Assembly: GCA_905182415.1 (NCBI GenBank)
Contig: CAJJBK010000015.1
Coordinates: forward strand, 1-57,988
DNA from: an uncultured Woeseiaceae bacterium
Lineage (GTDB): Bacteria > Pseudomonadota > Gammaproteobacteria > Steroidobacterales > Woeseiaceae
Direction of reading: 5' to 3'
DNA length: 57,988 nt
Position numbers and translations under genes: made by a program. The first letter of the stretch is position 1. The number at the start of each line of letters is the position of its first letter. Positions 8,314 through 17,738 of this stretch are shown in pieces. The notes under the pieces are model-generated. The model worked only from the letters and a program-made list of their open reading frames with translations. It did not search any database and was not told the origin of the DNA.

Positions 8314-9339
8314 ATGTGGATTTTTGCATGGCCGTGGATGTTATTTATTTTGCCATTGCCTTTGTTGGTGAGAAGGTTTTACCCACCTTCATCTGAAACC
8401 AATGAATCTGGCTTGAAAGTTCCAAGCTTTATTTTATTCTCAACGTTAATTAACAAATCTTCAACTGAACAATATATGAATTGGAGGCTCTGGTTTGGAG
8501 TGCTTGCATGGTGTCTTCTTGTATTGGCCAGTGCGAGACCTGAGCGTATTGGAGAAGAGATAGAAATTCCAGTTTCTGGAAGAAATTTAATGCTGGCTGT
8601 AGATTTATCCGGAAGCATGGATGCTAAGGACTTTGAACTTGGAGGAAGGAGGGTTGATCGCTTGACAGCAACTAAAGCTGTTGCGAGTGACTTTATAACA
8701 AGACGGAAGGGCGATCGAATTGGCCTTATTCTTTTTGGTGAACAGGCTTACCTACAAGTTCCCTTAACGCTAGATCGTGAAACAGTGAAAATCCTGCTTT
8801 TAGAATCATTTATAGGATTAGCTGGGGAAAAAACAGCTATTGGAGATGCTATTACTTTGGCCGTAAAACGAATTCATGATCAACAAGAAGAAACTAAGAA
8901 TCAAGTACTCGTATTATTAACTGATGGTGCTAATACAGCTGGTGAGATTGAGCCACTGAAGGCCGCTGAGCTGGCTCAAAAAATAGGATTAAGAATATAT
9001 ACTATTGGTATAGGGGCTGATCAGATGGTGGTTTCATCATTAACTGGAGGATTACGACGTGTAAACCCTTCAGTTGATCTGGATGAGAAAACATTAATCG
9101 AAATAGCCAAGATAACTGGCGGAAGATATTTTAGAGCAAAGGATACTTCTACTCTTCAAGAAATCTATCGGCTGCTTGATAACATCGAGCCAGTCCCCGA
9201 GCCTGAGGCCGGATTTAGACCAGTGCAAGCGTTCTTTTTTTGGCCGCTTGGGGCATCACTGCTGATTACTATTTTTTTAGCATTGATGAATTTATTAAAA
9301 AATGGTGGTTTGACTAGAATAAATGAGGCAATCAGGTGA
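8314..9339 (+). CDS. VWA-domain membrane protein, BatA-like
   Basis: A 341-residue inner-membrane protein. N-terminal hydrophobic segments at about 4-20 and 58-75 are followed by a von Willebrand factor A domain with a complete metal-ion-dependent adhesion site: DLSGS (97-101), a distal threonine loop and LLTDGANT. A C-terminal helix (about 306-326) anchors it again. This is the BatA layout of the Bacteroides aerotolerance-type operon. It starts 3 bases after the DUF4381 stop and overlaps batB by 4 bases. The VWA domain probably binds ligands through a divalent metal under control of the MoxR ATPase; the target is unknown. Confidence 0.93.
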   Translation: MWIFAWPWMLFILPLPLLVRRFYPPSSETNESGLKVPSFILFSTLINKSSTEQYMNWRLWFGVLAWCLLVLASARPERIGEEIEIPVSGRNLMLAVDLSGSMDAKDFELGGRRVDRLTATKAVASDFITRRKGDRIGLILFGEQAYLQVPLTLDRETVKILLLESFIGLAGEKTAIGDAITLAVKRIHDQQEETKNQVLVLLTDGANTAGEIEPLKAAELAQKIGLRIYTIGIGADQMVVSSLTGGLRRVNPSVDLDEKTLIEIAKITGGRYFRAKDTSTLQEIYRLLDNIEPVPEPEAGFRPVQAFFFWPLGASLLITIFLALMNLLKNGGLTRINEAIR

Positions 9340-10328
9340 TGAATTATGACGAATTTCATTTCTTGAGGCCAGAATGGCTAATTATATTGCCATTTATACT
9401 GGGGTTAATTTATCTTTTTAAAAAACAGCTCTTATCCCCCGGGGATTGGTTTAATTTGGTTGAGCCGGAATTAATTCCTTATGTATTATCCCGTCATCAG
9501 ATACAAGAAAATAAATTCAAATGGTGGCTAATTACTATTGTAATGATCTTAACTTTGGTTGCCCTAGCTGGTCCGACATGGGAAAGGCTGGATCAACCAG
9601 CTTATAGAATGGAGCAATCTCTGGTTATTGCACTTGATTTATCTAGATCAATGAACGCACAAGACGTAAAACCAGATCGAATAACAAGAGCACGCTTGAA
9701 AATTTTGGATATTTTAAAGCTTCGTCGGAGTGCTCAGGTTGCACTAATTGTCTATTCTGCTAATGCATTCACTGTGACGCCTTTAACTACAGATTCAGAG
9801 ACAATTGCATCATTAGTTGGTAGTTTAGATACAGGAATAATGCCCAGTCGAGGCAGTTACCCTGCAGCCGCTATCGATAAGGCTGTGTTATTACTCAAAC
9901 AAGCAAGTGCGGTGAATGGAGAGGTATTATTGGTCACCGATGGAGGAAGCACTTCTGCTGCAATCGCCTCAGCCAAGCGTCTTAAAGAAGCGGGATTCAG
10001 ACTTTCTGTATTGGGAGTAGGCTCACTTAATGGAGCTCCTATACCTCAAGAAGATGGAGGTTTTATTACTGATCGAAATGGTCAAATTGCTTTAGCAAAG
10101 TTGGGAATGGAGGATTTATCAGAATTGACTCGAATCGGTGGAGGAAGATATGCCAGCTTAACCAATGATAACCAAGATATAGATTCTTTGCTCTCTGCTA
10201 GGGTAGTTTCGAGCAGTGAAAGTGATCAGACTTTAGTAACTGATCATTGGAATGAATTTGGGCCATGGCTACTTTTATTTATTGTACCTATAACCTCATT
10301 AGCATTTCGTCGTGGATGGATTTTTTAA
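9336..10328 (+). CDS. VWA-domain membrane protein, BatB-like
   Basis: Second VWA protein of the operon, 330 residues. It has hydrophobic segments at about 12-27 and 63-79, a metal-site motif DLSRS (101-105), LLVTDGGST in the middle and a terminal helix near 308-322 before a short basic tail. It is a paralogue of the preceding gene. Pairs of VWA proteins in tandem, one BatA-like and one BatB-like, are the rule in Bat operons. It begins inside the end of batA (ATGA overlap) and is followed by the TPR gene after 3 bases. Confidence 0.92.
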   Translation: MMNYDEFHFLRPEWLIILPFILGLIYLFKKQLLSPGDWFNLVEPELIPYVLSRHQIQENKFKWWLITIVMILTLVALAGPTWERLDQPAYRMEQSLVIALDLSRSMNAQDVKPDRITRARLKILDILKLRRSAQVALIVYSANAFTVTPLTTDSETIASLVGSLDTGIMPSRGSYPAAAIDKAVLLLKQASAVNGEVLLVTDGGSTSAAIASAKRLKEAGFRLSVLGVGSLNGAPIPQEDGGFITDRNGQIALAKLGMEDLSELTRIGGGRYASLTNDNQDIDSLLSARVVSSSESDQTLVTDHWNEFGPWLLLFIVPITSLAFRRGWIF

Positions 10329-10331
10329 GCT

Positions 10332-11156
10332 ATGTTTAGATTACTTGCATTTTTAATATTCATGTTATGCGGATCAACTACGTTGCTTGCAGCCGAATGG
10401 AGCGATTTGTGGTTAACAAAAAATCAGCAAGCAAAAAAAGCTTTGGATGCTGGAAATTATGCCGAGGCAATTGAATTATTTGAAGATCCTTCATGGAAAG
10501 CTTCAGCGCAATATCAAGCCGGTAATTATTCAGCTAGTGCTCAGACATATTTAGAGGCGAATAATAATAATGACTTATATAATTATGCAAATTCATTGGT
10601 TAAAATGGGTCAACTAACAGAAGCAATTGAAGCTTATAGCGCCGTAATTCAAAATGAATCTAGCGCGAAAGATGCGATTTTTAATCGCAATTTGATTCAG
10701 GAATTATTGGATCAGCAACAAGATGATAAAAATGAATCTCAGTCTGATCAATCCTCCGAGGATGGTGAGGATGGCGAAGAAAGCAATGAAAAAGGGGAAG
10801 GAGAATCAGAAACCTCCCAGCAAAGTGACAGTCAATCTGGCGAGCAAGAACAAGGTGATAGTGTTACCCAAGATGAAATGGATCAAAAAGATCTAGAGGC
10901 AATTGAACGTGAATTAGAAAAGGCAGCAAAAGAACAAGCAGAAAATAAAGAAAATGGAGAGAATTCAGATCAAACCGATGCTATTGAAGGAAGAGCTGAT
11001 CAAGAAGAGCAACAAGCAATGGAGCAATGGTTGAGAAGAATTTCTGATGATCCTGGTGGGCTCTTGAGGCGTAAATTTAGATATCAATATCAGAGACAAG
11101 GCTTCGATCAAGACGGTAATCAATTATGGCCCGATGATGGAGTGCAGCCATGGTGA
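10332..11156 (+). CDS. TPR protein with acidic linker, BatC-like
   Basis: A 274-residue exported protein: signal peptide 1-20 (ending LLAAEW), then about two and a half TPR-like units (about 25-125; ALDAGNYAEAIELF, YNYANSLVKMGQLTEAIEAY). A strongly acidic, Q/S-rich linker follows (about 128-230, with runs of D, E, Q and S). The conserved C-terminal patch EQWLRRISDDPGGLLRRKF comes last. The linker looks disordered. TPR plus LRRKF tail is typical of the BatB/BatC group, so it is probably a scaffold for the VWA proteins on the periplasmic side. The batD start lies inside its 3' end (7-base overlap). Confidence 0.9.
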   Translation: MFRLLAFLIFMLCGSTTLLAAEWSDLWLTKNQQAKKALDAGNYAEAIELFEDPSWKASAQYQAGNYSASAQTYLEANNNNDLYNYANSLVKMGQLTEAIEAYSAVIQNESSAKDAIFNRNLIQELLDQQQDDKNESQSDQSSEDGEDGEESNEKGEGESETSQQSDSQSGEQEQGDSVTQDEMDQKDLEAIERELEKAAKEQAENKENGENSDQTDAIEGRADQEEQQAMEQWLRRISDDPGGLLRRKFRYQYQRQGFDQDGNQLWPDDGVQPW

Positions 11157-12847
11157 AAAATATCAATACAAAACATAGCGATCAATGGAAAAGACTCTGC
11201 TGTTATTTAGTTTGCATAGTCTGTATGTATTCAATTTTAATGAATACCGTTGCTGCTGCCGTAATTGCGACTATTGATCGACCTAGAGTAGAACTAAATG
11301 AAACTTTTACATTAAAAGTAATAGTCGACACGGCTATTGATGTTGAGCCAGAAGCAAGTGCTTTAGAAGATAATTTTTATGTTGGTTCACGCAGTCAATT
11401 AAGCAATACCACGATTATTAATGGAAAAATATCACGTAGCAGAACTTGGACTTATGCATTAATGGCAAAGAAACCAGGTAATCTTGTAATACCGCCGATT
11501 GTGATAGCAAACGAGCAAAGCAAGCCGATTAATATTTTAATTACACCTCAATCAGACGCAATTTTAGGTGAAGCAGATGTCTTTATTTCAGCTGATTTGG
11601 ATGCTAAGGTGACTTATGTTCAGGCGCAAAATTTACTAAGAATAAAAATATATAGAACGGTTCAAACACGGCAGCCTCGTTTGTATGAACCTGAAATATC
11701 AGGCGTTGATACACTTATTGAAATAGCTGGTGATGATCAAAATTATGAGTCAGTGATCAATGGAAGAACTTACGATGTTATTGAAAGGGTATATGCACTT
11801 TTTCCTCAAGAGAGTGGCTCATTAGAAATAGCGCCTATTCGTTTTGAAGCTAGAATCCTTAAAGATGGCAGTATTACAGGACGAAGAACTTATCAGTCAA
11901 AAGAATCTAAACTAAGAGTTTTGGCTATACCTGCGCCACCTCCAAGCTATCCTAATGCTAATTGGTTGCCAGCAAAGAATGTCAATATCAGTGAAGAATG
12001 GTCAAGAGATCTTACAAATCTTAAGTCAGGTGAGCCAATTACACGTCAAATAAATATTACAGCGGTCGGTCAATTATCAACTCAGCTCCCATCATTGGAT
12101 TATAAAGTTAATGATAAATTGAAAATTTATTCCGATAAACCAAAATTTTCTGATCGAGTCGAAGCTGCAGGGATTATAGCTTCAAGAACTGATCAATATG
12201 CCATGATTGGGATGGCAGCTGGTGTTATTCAATTACCGAGTGTTGAGTTACCTTGGTGGGATATTATTAGTGGGGATTGGAAGATTGCTATTTTGCCTGC
12301 TAAGAAAATCACCATTAAACCTTCAATGAATGACTTGGAAGCAGAGAAAATAATACCCATTTTAGAAGAATTGGAAATTACTGGGTCGAATCAGACGGTA
12401 TCGGATAAATTATGGAGAAACATCAGTGGAGCTCTGGGTGCATTGTGGATCCTGACTATTCTTTTTTGGTTTTATTCTAAGCCCACAATGAAAAGAAAGG
12501 AAAGGCATAACGTCGAGCCTCCATATAAAAAACTTGAAAGAGAAATGCGAAAAGTCATAAAGGCAGCATCATCAAATGAAAAAGAAAGATTTAAACAAGC
12601 GCTTTATAACTGGTCGAAAATTCAATGGCCTGAAGATATTCCTCGAAGTATAGAAGAGATCGCTTCTCGTGTTAAAAACCCTCTTTCAGATGAGCTGAAA
12701 GTATTTAATAAAATTGCTTACGGTTCGGATCAAAATGAAACTTGGGATGGGGGAATCATGGCAAGTGCCATAAAGAAAATTTCATTTTATAATGTAAAAG
12801 ATAGAAAAAAAAATAATCGGGCACTTCCACCATTAACTCCAAACTGA
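11150..12847 (+). CDS. BatD family protein
   Basis: Last gene of the Bat operon, 565 residues. A signal anchor at about 14-37 is followed by a large beta-rich periplasmic part built of repeated immunoglobulin-like segments (for example FTLKVIVD near 50 and GEPITRQINITA near 290). A single membrane helix lies near 423-443 (GALGALWILTILFWFY), and a basic cytoplasmic tail of about 120 residues follows. This is the BatD layout. The family is linked to envelope stress and oxygen tolerance in some bacteria, but the molecular role is not known. The next gene is convergent, 15 bases away. Confidence 0.92.
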   Translation: MVKNINTKHSDQWKRLCCYLVCIVCMYSILMNTVAAAVIATIDRPRVELNETFTLKVIVDTAIDVEPEASALEDNFYVGSRSQLSNTTIINGKISRSRTWTYALMAKKPGNLVIPPIVIANEQSKPINILITPQSDAILGEADVFISADLDAKVTYVQAQNLLRIKIYRTVQTRQPRLYEPEISGVDTLIEIAGDDQNYESVINGRTYDVIERVYALFPQESGSLEIAPIRFEARILKDGSITGRRTYQSKESKLRVLAIPAPPPSYPNANWLPAKNVNISEEWSRDLTNLKSGEPITRQINITAVGQLSTQLPSLDYKVNDKLKIYSDKPKFSDRVEAAGIIASRTDQYAMIGMAAGVIQLPSVELPWWDIISGDWKIAILPAKKITIKPSMNDLEAEKIIPILEELEITGSNQTVSDKLWRNISGALGALWILTILFWFYSKPTMKRKERHNVEPPYKKLEREMRKVIKAASSNEKERFKQALYNWSKIQWPEDIPRSIEEIASRVKNPLSDELKVFNKIAYGSDQNETWDGGIMASAIKKISFYNVKDRKKNNRALPPLTPN

Positions 12848-12862
12848 ATTAAAAGTATTATA

Positions 12863-13282
12863 TTACCAGTGACCTGTATTTTTCATAGATATCCATGGCT
12901 CCTTTGGTTCAAGAGGGCTTCCTTTTTGTAATAGTTCAATGGATATATTATCGGGCGATCTAATAAAAGCCATTCTTCCATCATGCGGTGGTCTGTTTAT
13001 TGATATACCAGCTTTATAAAGCTTATGACATAAGTCATTAATATCATCGACAACATATGCAATATGACCAAAATTTCTTCCTTCGGTATAATTTTCTTTA
13101 TCCCAGTTATAGGTTAATTCAATCTGAGCTTTTTCATCATCTGGTGCTGATAAGAAAATTAATGTAAATCGACCTACTTTATTTTCTTTTCGTTTAATTT
13201 CTCGCAGTCCTAAATGCGTACAGTAAAACTCTAAAGATTTCGTTAGATCTGATACCCTGATCATCGTATGTAAGTATTTCAT
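12863..13282 (-). CDS. gloA: Glyoxalase I (lactoylglutathione lyase)
   Basis: Isomerises the hemithioacetal of methylglyoxal and glutathione to S-lactoylglutathione. The 139-residue protein matches E. coli GloA at the start ([13 protein letters not shown]) and through QIELTYNW and FGHIAY. All four metal ligands are present: His5, Glu55, His73 and Glu116. It is a single-domain protein of usual length, with a C-terminal extra stretch ([12 protein letters not shown]) beyond the fold. It stands alone, convergent to batD and divergent from the phosphatase gene at 13369. Confidence 0.9.
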   Translation of the reverse strand: MKYLHTMIRVSDLTKSLEFYCTHLGLREIKRKENKVGRFTLIFLSAPDDEKAQIELTYNWDKENYTEGRNFGHIAYVVDDINDLCHKLYKAGISINRPPHDGRMAFIRSPDNISIELLQKGSPLEPKEPWISMKNTGHW

Positions 13283-13368
13283 TTTTAACCTTAAGTATTT
13301 GACATATTTGAGTATGAATTATTTATAATTATAATCTCAATTCTTACTTAATCCTCTGGAATAATCTT

Positions 13369-14064
13369 TTGCAAAATATAGAAGCACTAACTATTGATCT
13401 GGATGACACCCTTTGGGATATCGATCCCGTAATCGAGAGAGCTGAAAGGATTCTTTGGAGGTGGCTTGCATCAAATTACCCTAGAATTTCCTCTATATAT
13501 GATCAAGAAAAGATATTAAATTTAAGATTAGAGATAGTAAAAGATTACCCAGATAAAGAATTTGATTATCGATTTATGCGCAAGTTGATCTTGAGAAAAA
13601 TATTTCGTGCGGCTGATTATGAAGAGGATCTTTCTGAAGATGCATTTGCTGTATTTGATACTGAGAGGAATAACGTAAAATTATATGATGGTGCTCTGAA
13701 TACACTTCAATCTCTGTCTGATAAATATACGTTAATTGCTGTAACAAATGGTAATGCAGACCTTGAAAAAATAGGCTTACGCCATCTTTTTGATGGTGTA
13801 GTGACTGCTGTTGAGGTGGGTTATGCGAAACCAAATATACGTATTTTTAATGAAGCAATCAGAAAATCTGGTACTGAGGCTGATAAAATAATACATATTG
13901 GCGATAATCCTGAGGCCGATATTGTTGGTGCGGCAAATGCGGGTTTGACCACGGTATGGATGAATTCAAAGTCTTTGTTGTGGCCCGATGAATACATTCA
14001 GCCAGACATAACGATTAATAAAATTACAGAATTATGTGATTTATTATTACCAGAGATTAATTAA
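13369..14064 (+). CDS. yigB: HAD-superfamily phosphatase, YigB-like
   Basis: Haloacid dehalogenase-type phosphatase of 231 residues. Motif I is DLDDTLWD (10-17; nucleophile Asp10, acid/base Asp12), motif II is the threonine of AVTNGN (about 126), then the KP lysine region (YAKPNIRIF) and motif IV GDNPEADIVGA near the end. The opening IEALTIDLDDTLWDIDPVI and VTNGNA resemble E. coli YigB, an FMN phosphatase; substrate assignment is by similarity only. The start is TTG, 9 bases after CTCTGGA; no ATG fits. Its 3' end overlaps the convergent OmpA-like gene by 8 bases. Confidence 0.82.
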   Translation: MQNIEALTIDLDDTLWDIDPVIERAERILWRWLASNYPRISSIYDQEKILNLRLEIVKDYPDKEFDYRFMRKLILRKIFRAADYEEDLSEDAFAVFDTERNNVKLYDGALNTLQSLSDKYTLIAVTNGNADLEKIGLRHLFDGVVTAVEVGYAKPNIRIFNEAIRKSGTEADKIIHIGDNPEADIVGAANAGLTTVWMNSKSLLWPDEYIQPDITINKITELCDLLLPEIN

Positions 14065-15508
14065 TTTCATCAATTTGGGTTGTTCTTAAAACAATATCAA
14101 TACGGCGATTCTTCTCTCGACCTAGAGTTGTTTCATTATTGGCAACGGGCCTAGTCTCTCCAAAACCAGTGGCAATAATTCGATAACTTGGAATACGCAT
14201 TGCATTTATCATATATTGTTTGATTGAGTCTGCTCGTTGTTGAGATAGTTTTTGATTTAATTGATCGTCCCCTTGAGAATCTGTATGTCCCTCTATGATG
14301 ATTTCACTTCTTGGGTAAACATCAATTGCTTTCTCAACTTTTACCAACAAAGGTATGCTCTCGGTCATAATTGTAGATTCATTACTTTCAAAAGTGAGAC
14401 CAATCAATCTTAATATGACATTATTATTTTCTCGGAAAACTCGAGCCTCAGCTGAGTTAAACATTTTTTCTACTTTATCAAATTGCTCTTTAATCCTTGC
14501 TTGAGCTTCAATTCTTTGGATTAGAGTCTCTCTCTCTTGAGTAGCTCCTCCAAGACGTTCATCAAGATTACGAATTTCTTCTTTCATATCTGCAATTTGA
14601 ATTAAATTATCTTTTTGATCTTGCTCTAAATATTGTTTCTCTTTCCTCAGAGTATCAATGTATTTAACCAAGCTATTTGTTAGAGATTGATATCCATTGG
14701 TCATAAGTGGAAAGATGTCAGCTGAATTAGCAATAGTTTCTAGGTTATTTTCCCATTGAGTAATTAATTCTTCTGGTGTCATTACACCATTTTGAGTATT
14801 TTGAATCAGTGTTGATAAGAAGATGGCATGTGCACTTCGTTCAATGGATTTGTTAGTTAAATTAATCGCAATGTCAGAATTATAACGATTCATCGTTAGT
14901 TCTTGATCGGCCATAACAAGAAATTCCTGTGCTTGACCTAATGTAATCTGTGCATATCTATCGGCTTTATCTTTTTTAGCAAGAGATATTTGTTGTTTGG
15001 CTTCAGTGAGTAGTTTGTCTTTAATAATTAAGAGCTCAATTTCACTGAAATCTGCAGAAGCTTCTAGATCAAGTTTTTTTGCTCTTTCAAAATTATCATT
15101 TTCAATAAATTTGATAGCAAGAACAAATTTTCTTTCAGCTTTTTGCCACCTAGATAAATACTTATCTGGACCATCTACTTTTATAGCATTGCGACGATTA
15201 AGGATGGATTCTTTGAGTATTTGATTCGCTGTTTTCGCAATTTCTGTAGCTGATTGAAAATATTCGGATGACTTTTTAGCTTGCACGCAAATATATTTAG
15301 TTTTTTTTGATAAAGAATTAGCTTTTCTTTGTGCAGTAATACCTTTCTTGTAGGTTTGTGGTGCGAGTATCTTTGCGCTAACTTTCGTAGCCTCAACTAC
15401 CGCTAGATTTAGCTCTTTTAAGCAACTTTCAGCCGAAATTTCCTGCGCATTAATTGTTGAGTAAAAACATAAGATAATTAGTAGTAATTTATTTTTTTGA
15501 GTAATCAT
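14057..15508 (-). CDS. OmpA-family cell-envelope protein with long helical N-terminal region
   Basis: A 483-residue exported protein: signal peptide 1-21 (ending TINAQ), a helix-rich, Lys/Ala/Glu-rich region to about 345 with coiled-coil segments (about 150-230 and 285-345), and a C-terminal OmpA peptidoglycan-binding domain (about 362-478). The domain holds EGHTDSQGD (406-414) and REKNRRIDI (464-472), including the conserved Asp410 and Arg469 that bind diaminopimelate. The N-terminal repeats of alanine- and serine-containing helices resemble DUF4398-type regions in similar proteins. There is no beta-barrel, so it is likely periplasmic, tethering something to the cell wall. Function beyond that is unknown. 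Confidence 0.87.
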   Translation of the reverse strand: MITQKNKLLLIILCFYSTINAQEISAESCLKELNLAVVEATKVSAKILAPQTYKKGITAQRKANSLSKKTKYICVQAKKSSEYFQSATEIAKTANQILKESILNRRNAIKVDGPDKYLSRWQKAERKFVLAIKFIENDNFERAKKLDLEASADFSEIELLIIKDKLLTEAKQQISLAKKDKADRYAQITLGQAQEFLVMADQELTMNRYNSDIAINLTNKSIERSAHAIFLSTLIQNTQNGVMTPEELITQWENNLETIANSADIFPLMTNGYQSLTNSLVKYIDTLRKEKQYLEQDQKDNLIQIADMKEEIRNLDERLGGATQERETLIQRIEAQARIKEQFDKVEKMFNSAEARVFRENNNVILRLIGLTFESNESTIMTESIPLLVKVEKAIDVYPRSEIIIEGHTDSQGDDQLNQKLSQQRADSIKQYMINAMRIPSYRIIATGFGETRPVANNETTLGREKNRRIDIVLRTTQIDEIN

Positions 15509-15649
15509 TATTTTTAATTTATCTTTAATTGAATTTTAGTGTCTTTGTTAATTTTTAATAATACCAATAACATATATAATGAAGCAGTTATCGCGTGTTT
15601 TTTTTATTCATGACAGAATACAACTTTATTAATAGTACTAGCAATTCAA

Positions 15650-16657
15650 ATGACTAATATAAGAAAATTTCAAGGTATCCCGATCATTCCATCTGGCACG
15701 AAGTATAAAACTTCTGAAGGATTTTCTGCGATAAAAAATGGTATCAAATCAAGAAATAATATTACTGGTTTGAGGGGTAGAAAACCAGCGTGGCTAAAAG
15801 CAAAGATTTCGGGTGGTGTTGTATACGAGGAAGTGAAGAGTATTGTTAGAAATAATAAACTCAGCACAGTTTGTGAAGAATCAATGTGCCCTAATATAGG
15901 AGAATGCTGGAACAATGGTACAGCTACTATCATGGTTATGGGTTCGGTATGCACTCGAGCATGTCGTTTTTGTGCAGTTGATACGGGTAATCCAAAAGGT
16001 TGGTTGGATAAGGAAGAGCCGAAAAATACAGCTTTAGCAGTTCAGTTAATGAAATTAGTATATGTAGTTATAACTTCGGTTGACCGTGACGATTTGAATG
16101 ATGGAGGTGCTGCACATTATGCAGCTTGTGTAAGCGAAATAAAAAAAATAAATCCATATACTGCAGTTGAAGCTTTGACTCCAGATTTTAATGGTGTAGT
16201 CGGTGATGTGAAAAAAGTTGTAATGTCAGGACTCGATGTTTTTGCACAGAATATAGAAACGGTTGAAAGGTTGACTAGCACTGTTCGTGATCCAAGAGCA
16301 GGCTACAAAAAAACTTTAGATGTCTTGGCCAAAGCAAAGTCAATGAATCCAGATGTACTGACTAAATCAAGTTTAATGCTTGGACTTGGTGAAAGTGAGG
16401 ATGAAGTTTTGCGGACAATGAGGGATTTAAGAGAACAAAATGTTGATATCGTAACTCTTGGTCAGTACTTAAGTCCCACAGTTAATCATCTTCCAGTTGA
16501 GAGATATGTTACACCAAGTGAATTTGAAAAATATCGTCAACTTGGTTTAAACATGGGATTCGTTGAAGTGGTCTCCGGACCTCTTGTAAGATCTAGTTAT
16601 CGAGCAGATAAAGTATTGCAGCAAAATAATGTAGGTATGAGTATCAATGGCATTTAA
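15650..16657 (+). CDS. lipA: Lipoyl synthase LipA
   Basis: Radical SAM enzyme inserting two sulfurs into octanoyl-E2/H-protein to form lipoyl groups. The 335-residue protein has both clusters: the auxiliary-cluster ligands Cys75, Cys80 and Cys86 ([12 protein letters not shown]) and the radical-SAM CxxxCxxC at Cys101, 105 and 108 (CTRACRFC). The serine ligand motif RSSYRA lies near the C-terminus. lipB, its usual neighbour, is absent here. The gap before it (15509-15649) is AT-rich and shows no clear signal beyond possible -10 sequences. sohB follows after 21 bases. Confidence 0.96.
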   Translation: MTNIRKFQGIPIIPSGTKYKTSEGFSAIKNGIKSRNNITGLRGRKPAWLKAKISGGVVYEEVKSIVRNNKLSTVCEESMCPNIGECWNNGTATIMVMGSVCTRACRFCAVDTGNPKGWLDKEEPKNTALAVQLMKLVYVVITSVDRDDLNDGGAAHYAACVSEIKKINPYTAVEALTPDFNGVVGDVKKVVMSGLDVFAQNIETVERLTSTVRDPRAGYKKTLDVLAKAKSMNPDVLTKSSLMLGLGESEDEVLRTMRDLREQNVDIVTLGQYLSPTVNHLPVERYVTPSEFEKYRQLGLNMGFVEVVSGPLVRSSYRADKVLQQNNVGMSINGI

Positions 16658-16678
16658 ATAATATTATTAAGGAAGAAT

Positions 16679-17698
16679 ATGTTTGAATTTTTAATAGAGT
16701 ACGGATTGTTTTTACTGAAGGCGGTTACTATTTTGGCGGCTATCATCCTCGTTATATCATTCGCTGCAGCTACCAAAAAAGGTGGTAAACAGGAGGGCCT
16801 CGAGGTTGAAGATCTAAACAAAAAAAATAAAGATCTATCGGATGGTTTACAAAAAGCTATTCTGCATAAGGATGAGTGGAAGGCTCTTATGAAGAGTGAT
16901 AAAGCAAAAGTTAAAAGTGATGCAAAAAAGAAGAAGTCTAGGCCAAAAGTATATGTAATTGACTTTATTGGCGATTTAAAAGCAAGCGCAGTACCTGCAT
17001 TAAGGGAAGAGGTAAATGCTATATTAAATGTAGCAAAGAAGAACGACCAAGTGCTTGTAAGGTTGGATAATCATGGTGGTGTAGTACACGAACATGGATT
17101 AGCTGCTTCACAATTAGTGAGAATTCGAGAGAAAAATATCAATTTGATAGTGATGGTAGATAAAGTAGCTGCCAGTGGTGGATACCTTATGGCATGCGTT
17201 GCTAATAAAATATATGCAGCACCGTTTGCTATATTAGGCTCAATAGGCGTAATTGCTCAATTACCTAATTTTAACCGTTTATTGGATTCTTATGGAGTAG
17301 ATTTTGAGCAAGTTACTGCTGGTCAATACAAGCGTAATGTTACTATGTTTGGTAAAAATACCGATGAAGATAGAGCTAAATTAAAAGATCAACTAGAAGA
17401 AGTGCATGATCTTTTTAAATCTTCGGTTAGTGATTATAGGCCTACTATGGATTTGGATAAAGTTGCTACAGGAGAGCATTGGTATGGGAAAAAAGCCCTA
17501 GAGTTAGGTCTTGCTGATGAAATCAAAACTAGTGATGAATTATTGATTGAGATGGGTAAAAAGTACGATATATTTAGTGTTAAATTTAAAGTAAAACAAC
17601 CTCTAAAAAAACGACTCATGTCTGGTGTTGACAGCCTATTCGCAAGGTTTGAAGATATTAAATGGCGCCGTAAATTTGAGAGTCAATTACCTCGGTAA
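16679..17698 (+). CDS. sohB: Inner-membrane serine protease SohB (S49 family)
   Basis: S49 (SppA-related) protease of 339 residues with an N-terminal membrane helix (about 8-32). A charged linker (40-90, rich in K and D) follows, then the S49 core. The catalytic serine is Ser166 in AASGGYLMAC and the general base is Lys218 in GQYKRNV, spacing matching E. coli SohB. The helix and length (339, against about 349 in E. coli) identify SohB rather than SppA. It probably degrades or processes membrane or periplasmic peptides. It lies 21 bases after lipA and 40 before an M48 protease gene, so two envelope proteases are adjacent. Confidence 0.93.
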   Translation: MFEFLIEYGLFLLKAVTILAAIILVISFAAATKKGGKQEGLEVEDLNKKNKDLSDGLQKAILHKDEWKALMKSDKAKVKSDAKKKKSRPKVYVIDFIGDLKASAVPALREEVNAILNVAKKNDQVLVRLDNHGGVVHEHGLAASQLVRIREKNINLIVMVDKVAASGGYLMACVANKIYAAPFAILGSIGVIAQLPNFNRLLDSYGVDFEQVTAGQYKRNVTMFGKNTDEDRAKLKDQLEEVHDLFKSSVSDYRPTMDLDKVATGEHWYGKKALELGLADEIKTSDELLIEMGKKYDIFSVKFKVKQPLKKRLMSGVDSLFARFEDIKWRRKFESQLPR

Positions 17699-17738
17699 TA
17701 AAATTTGTTAAAATAAATTCTTTGGAGAAGAGAAAGCT

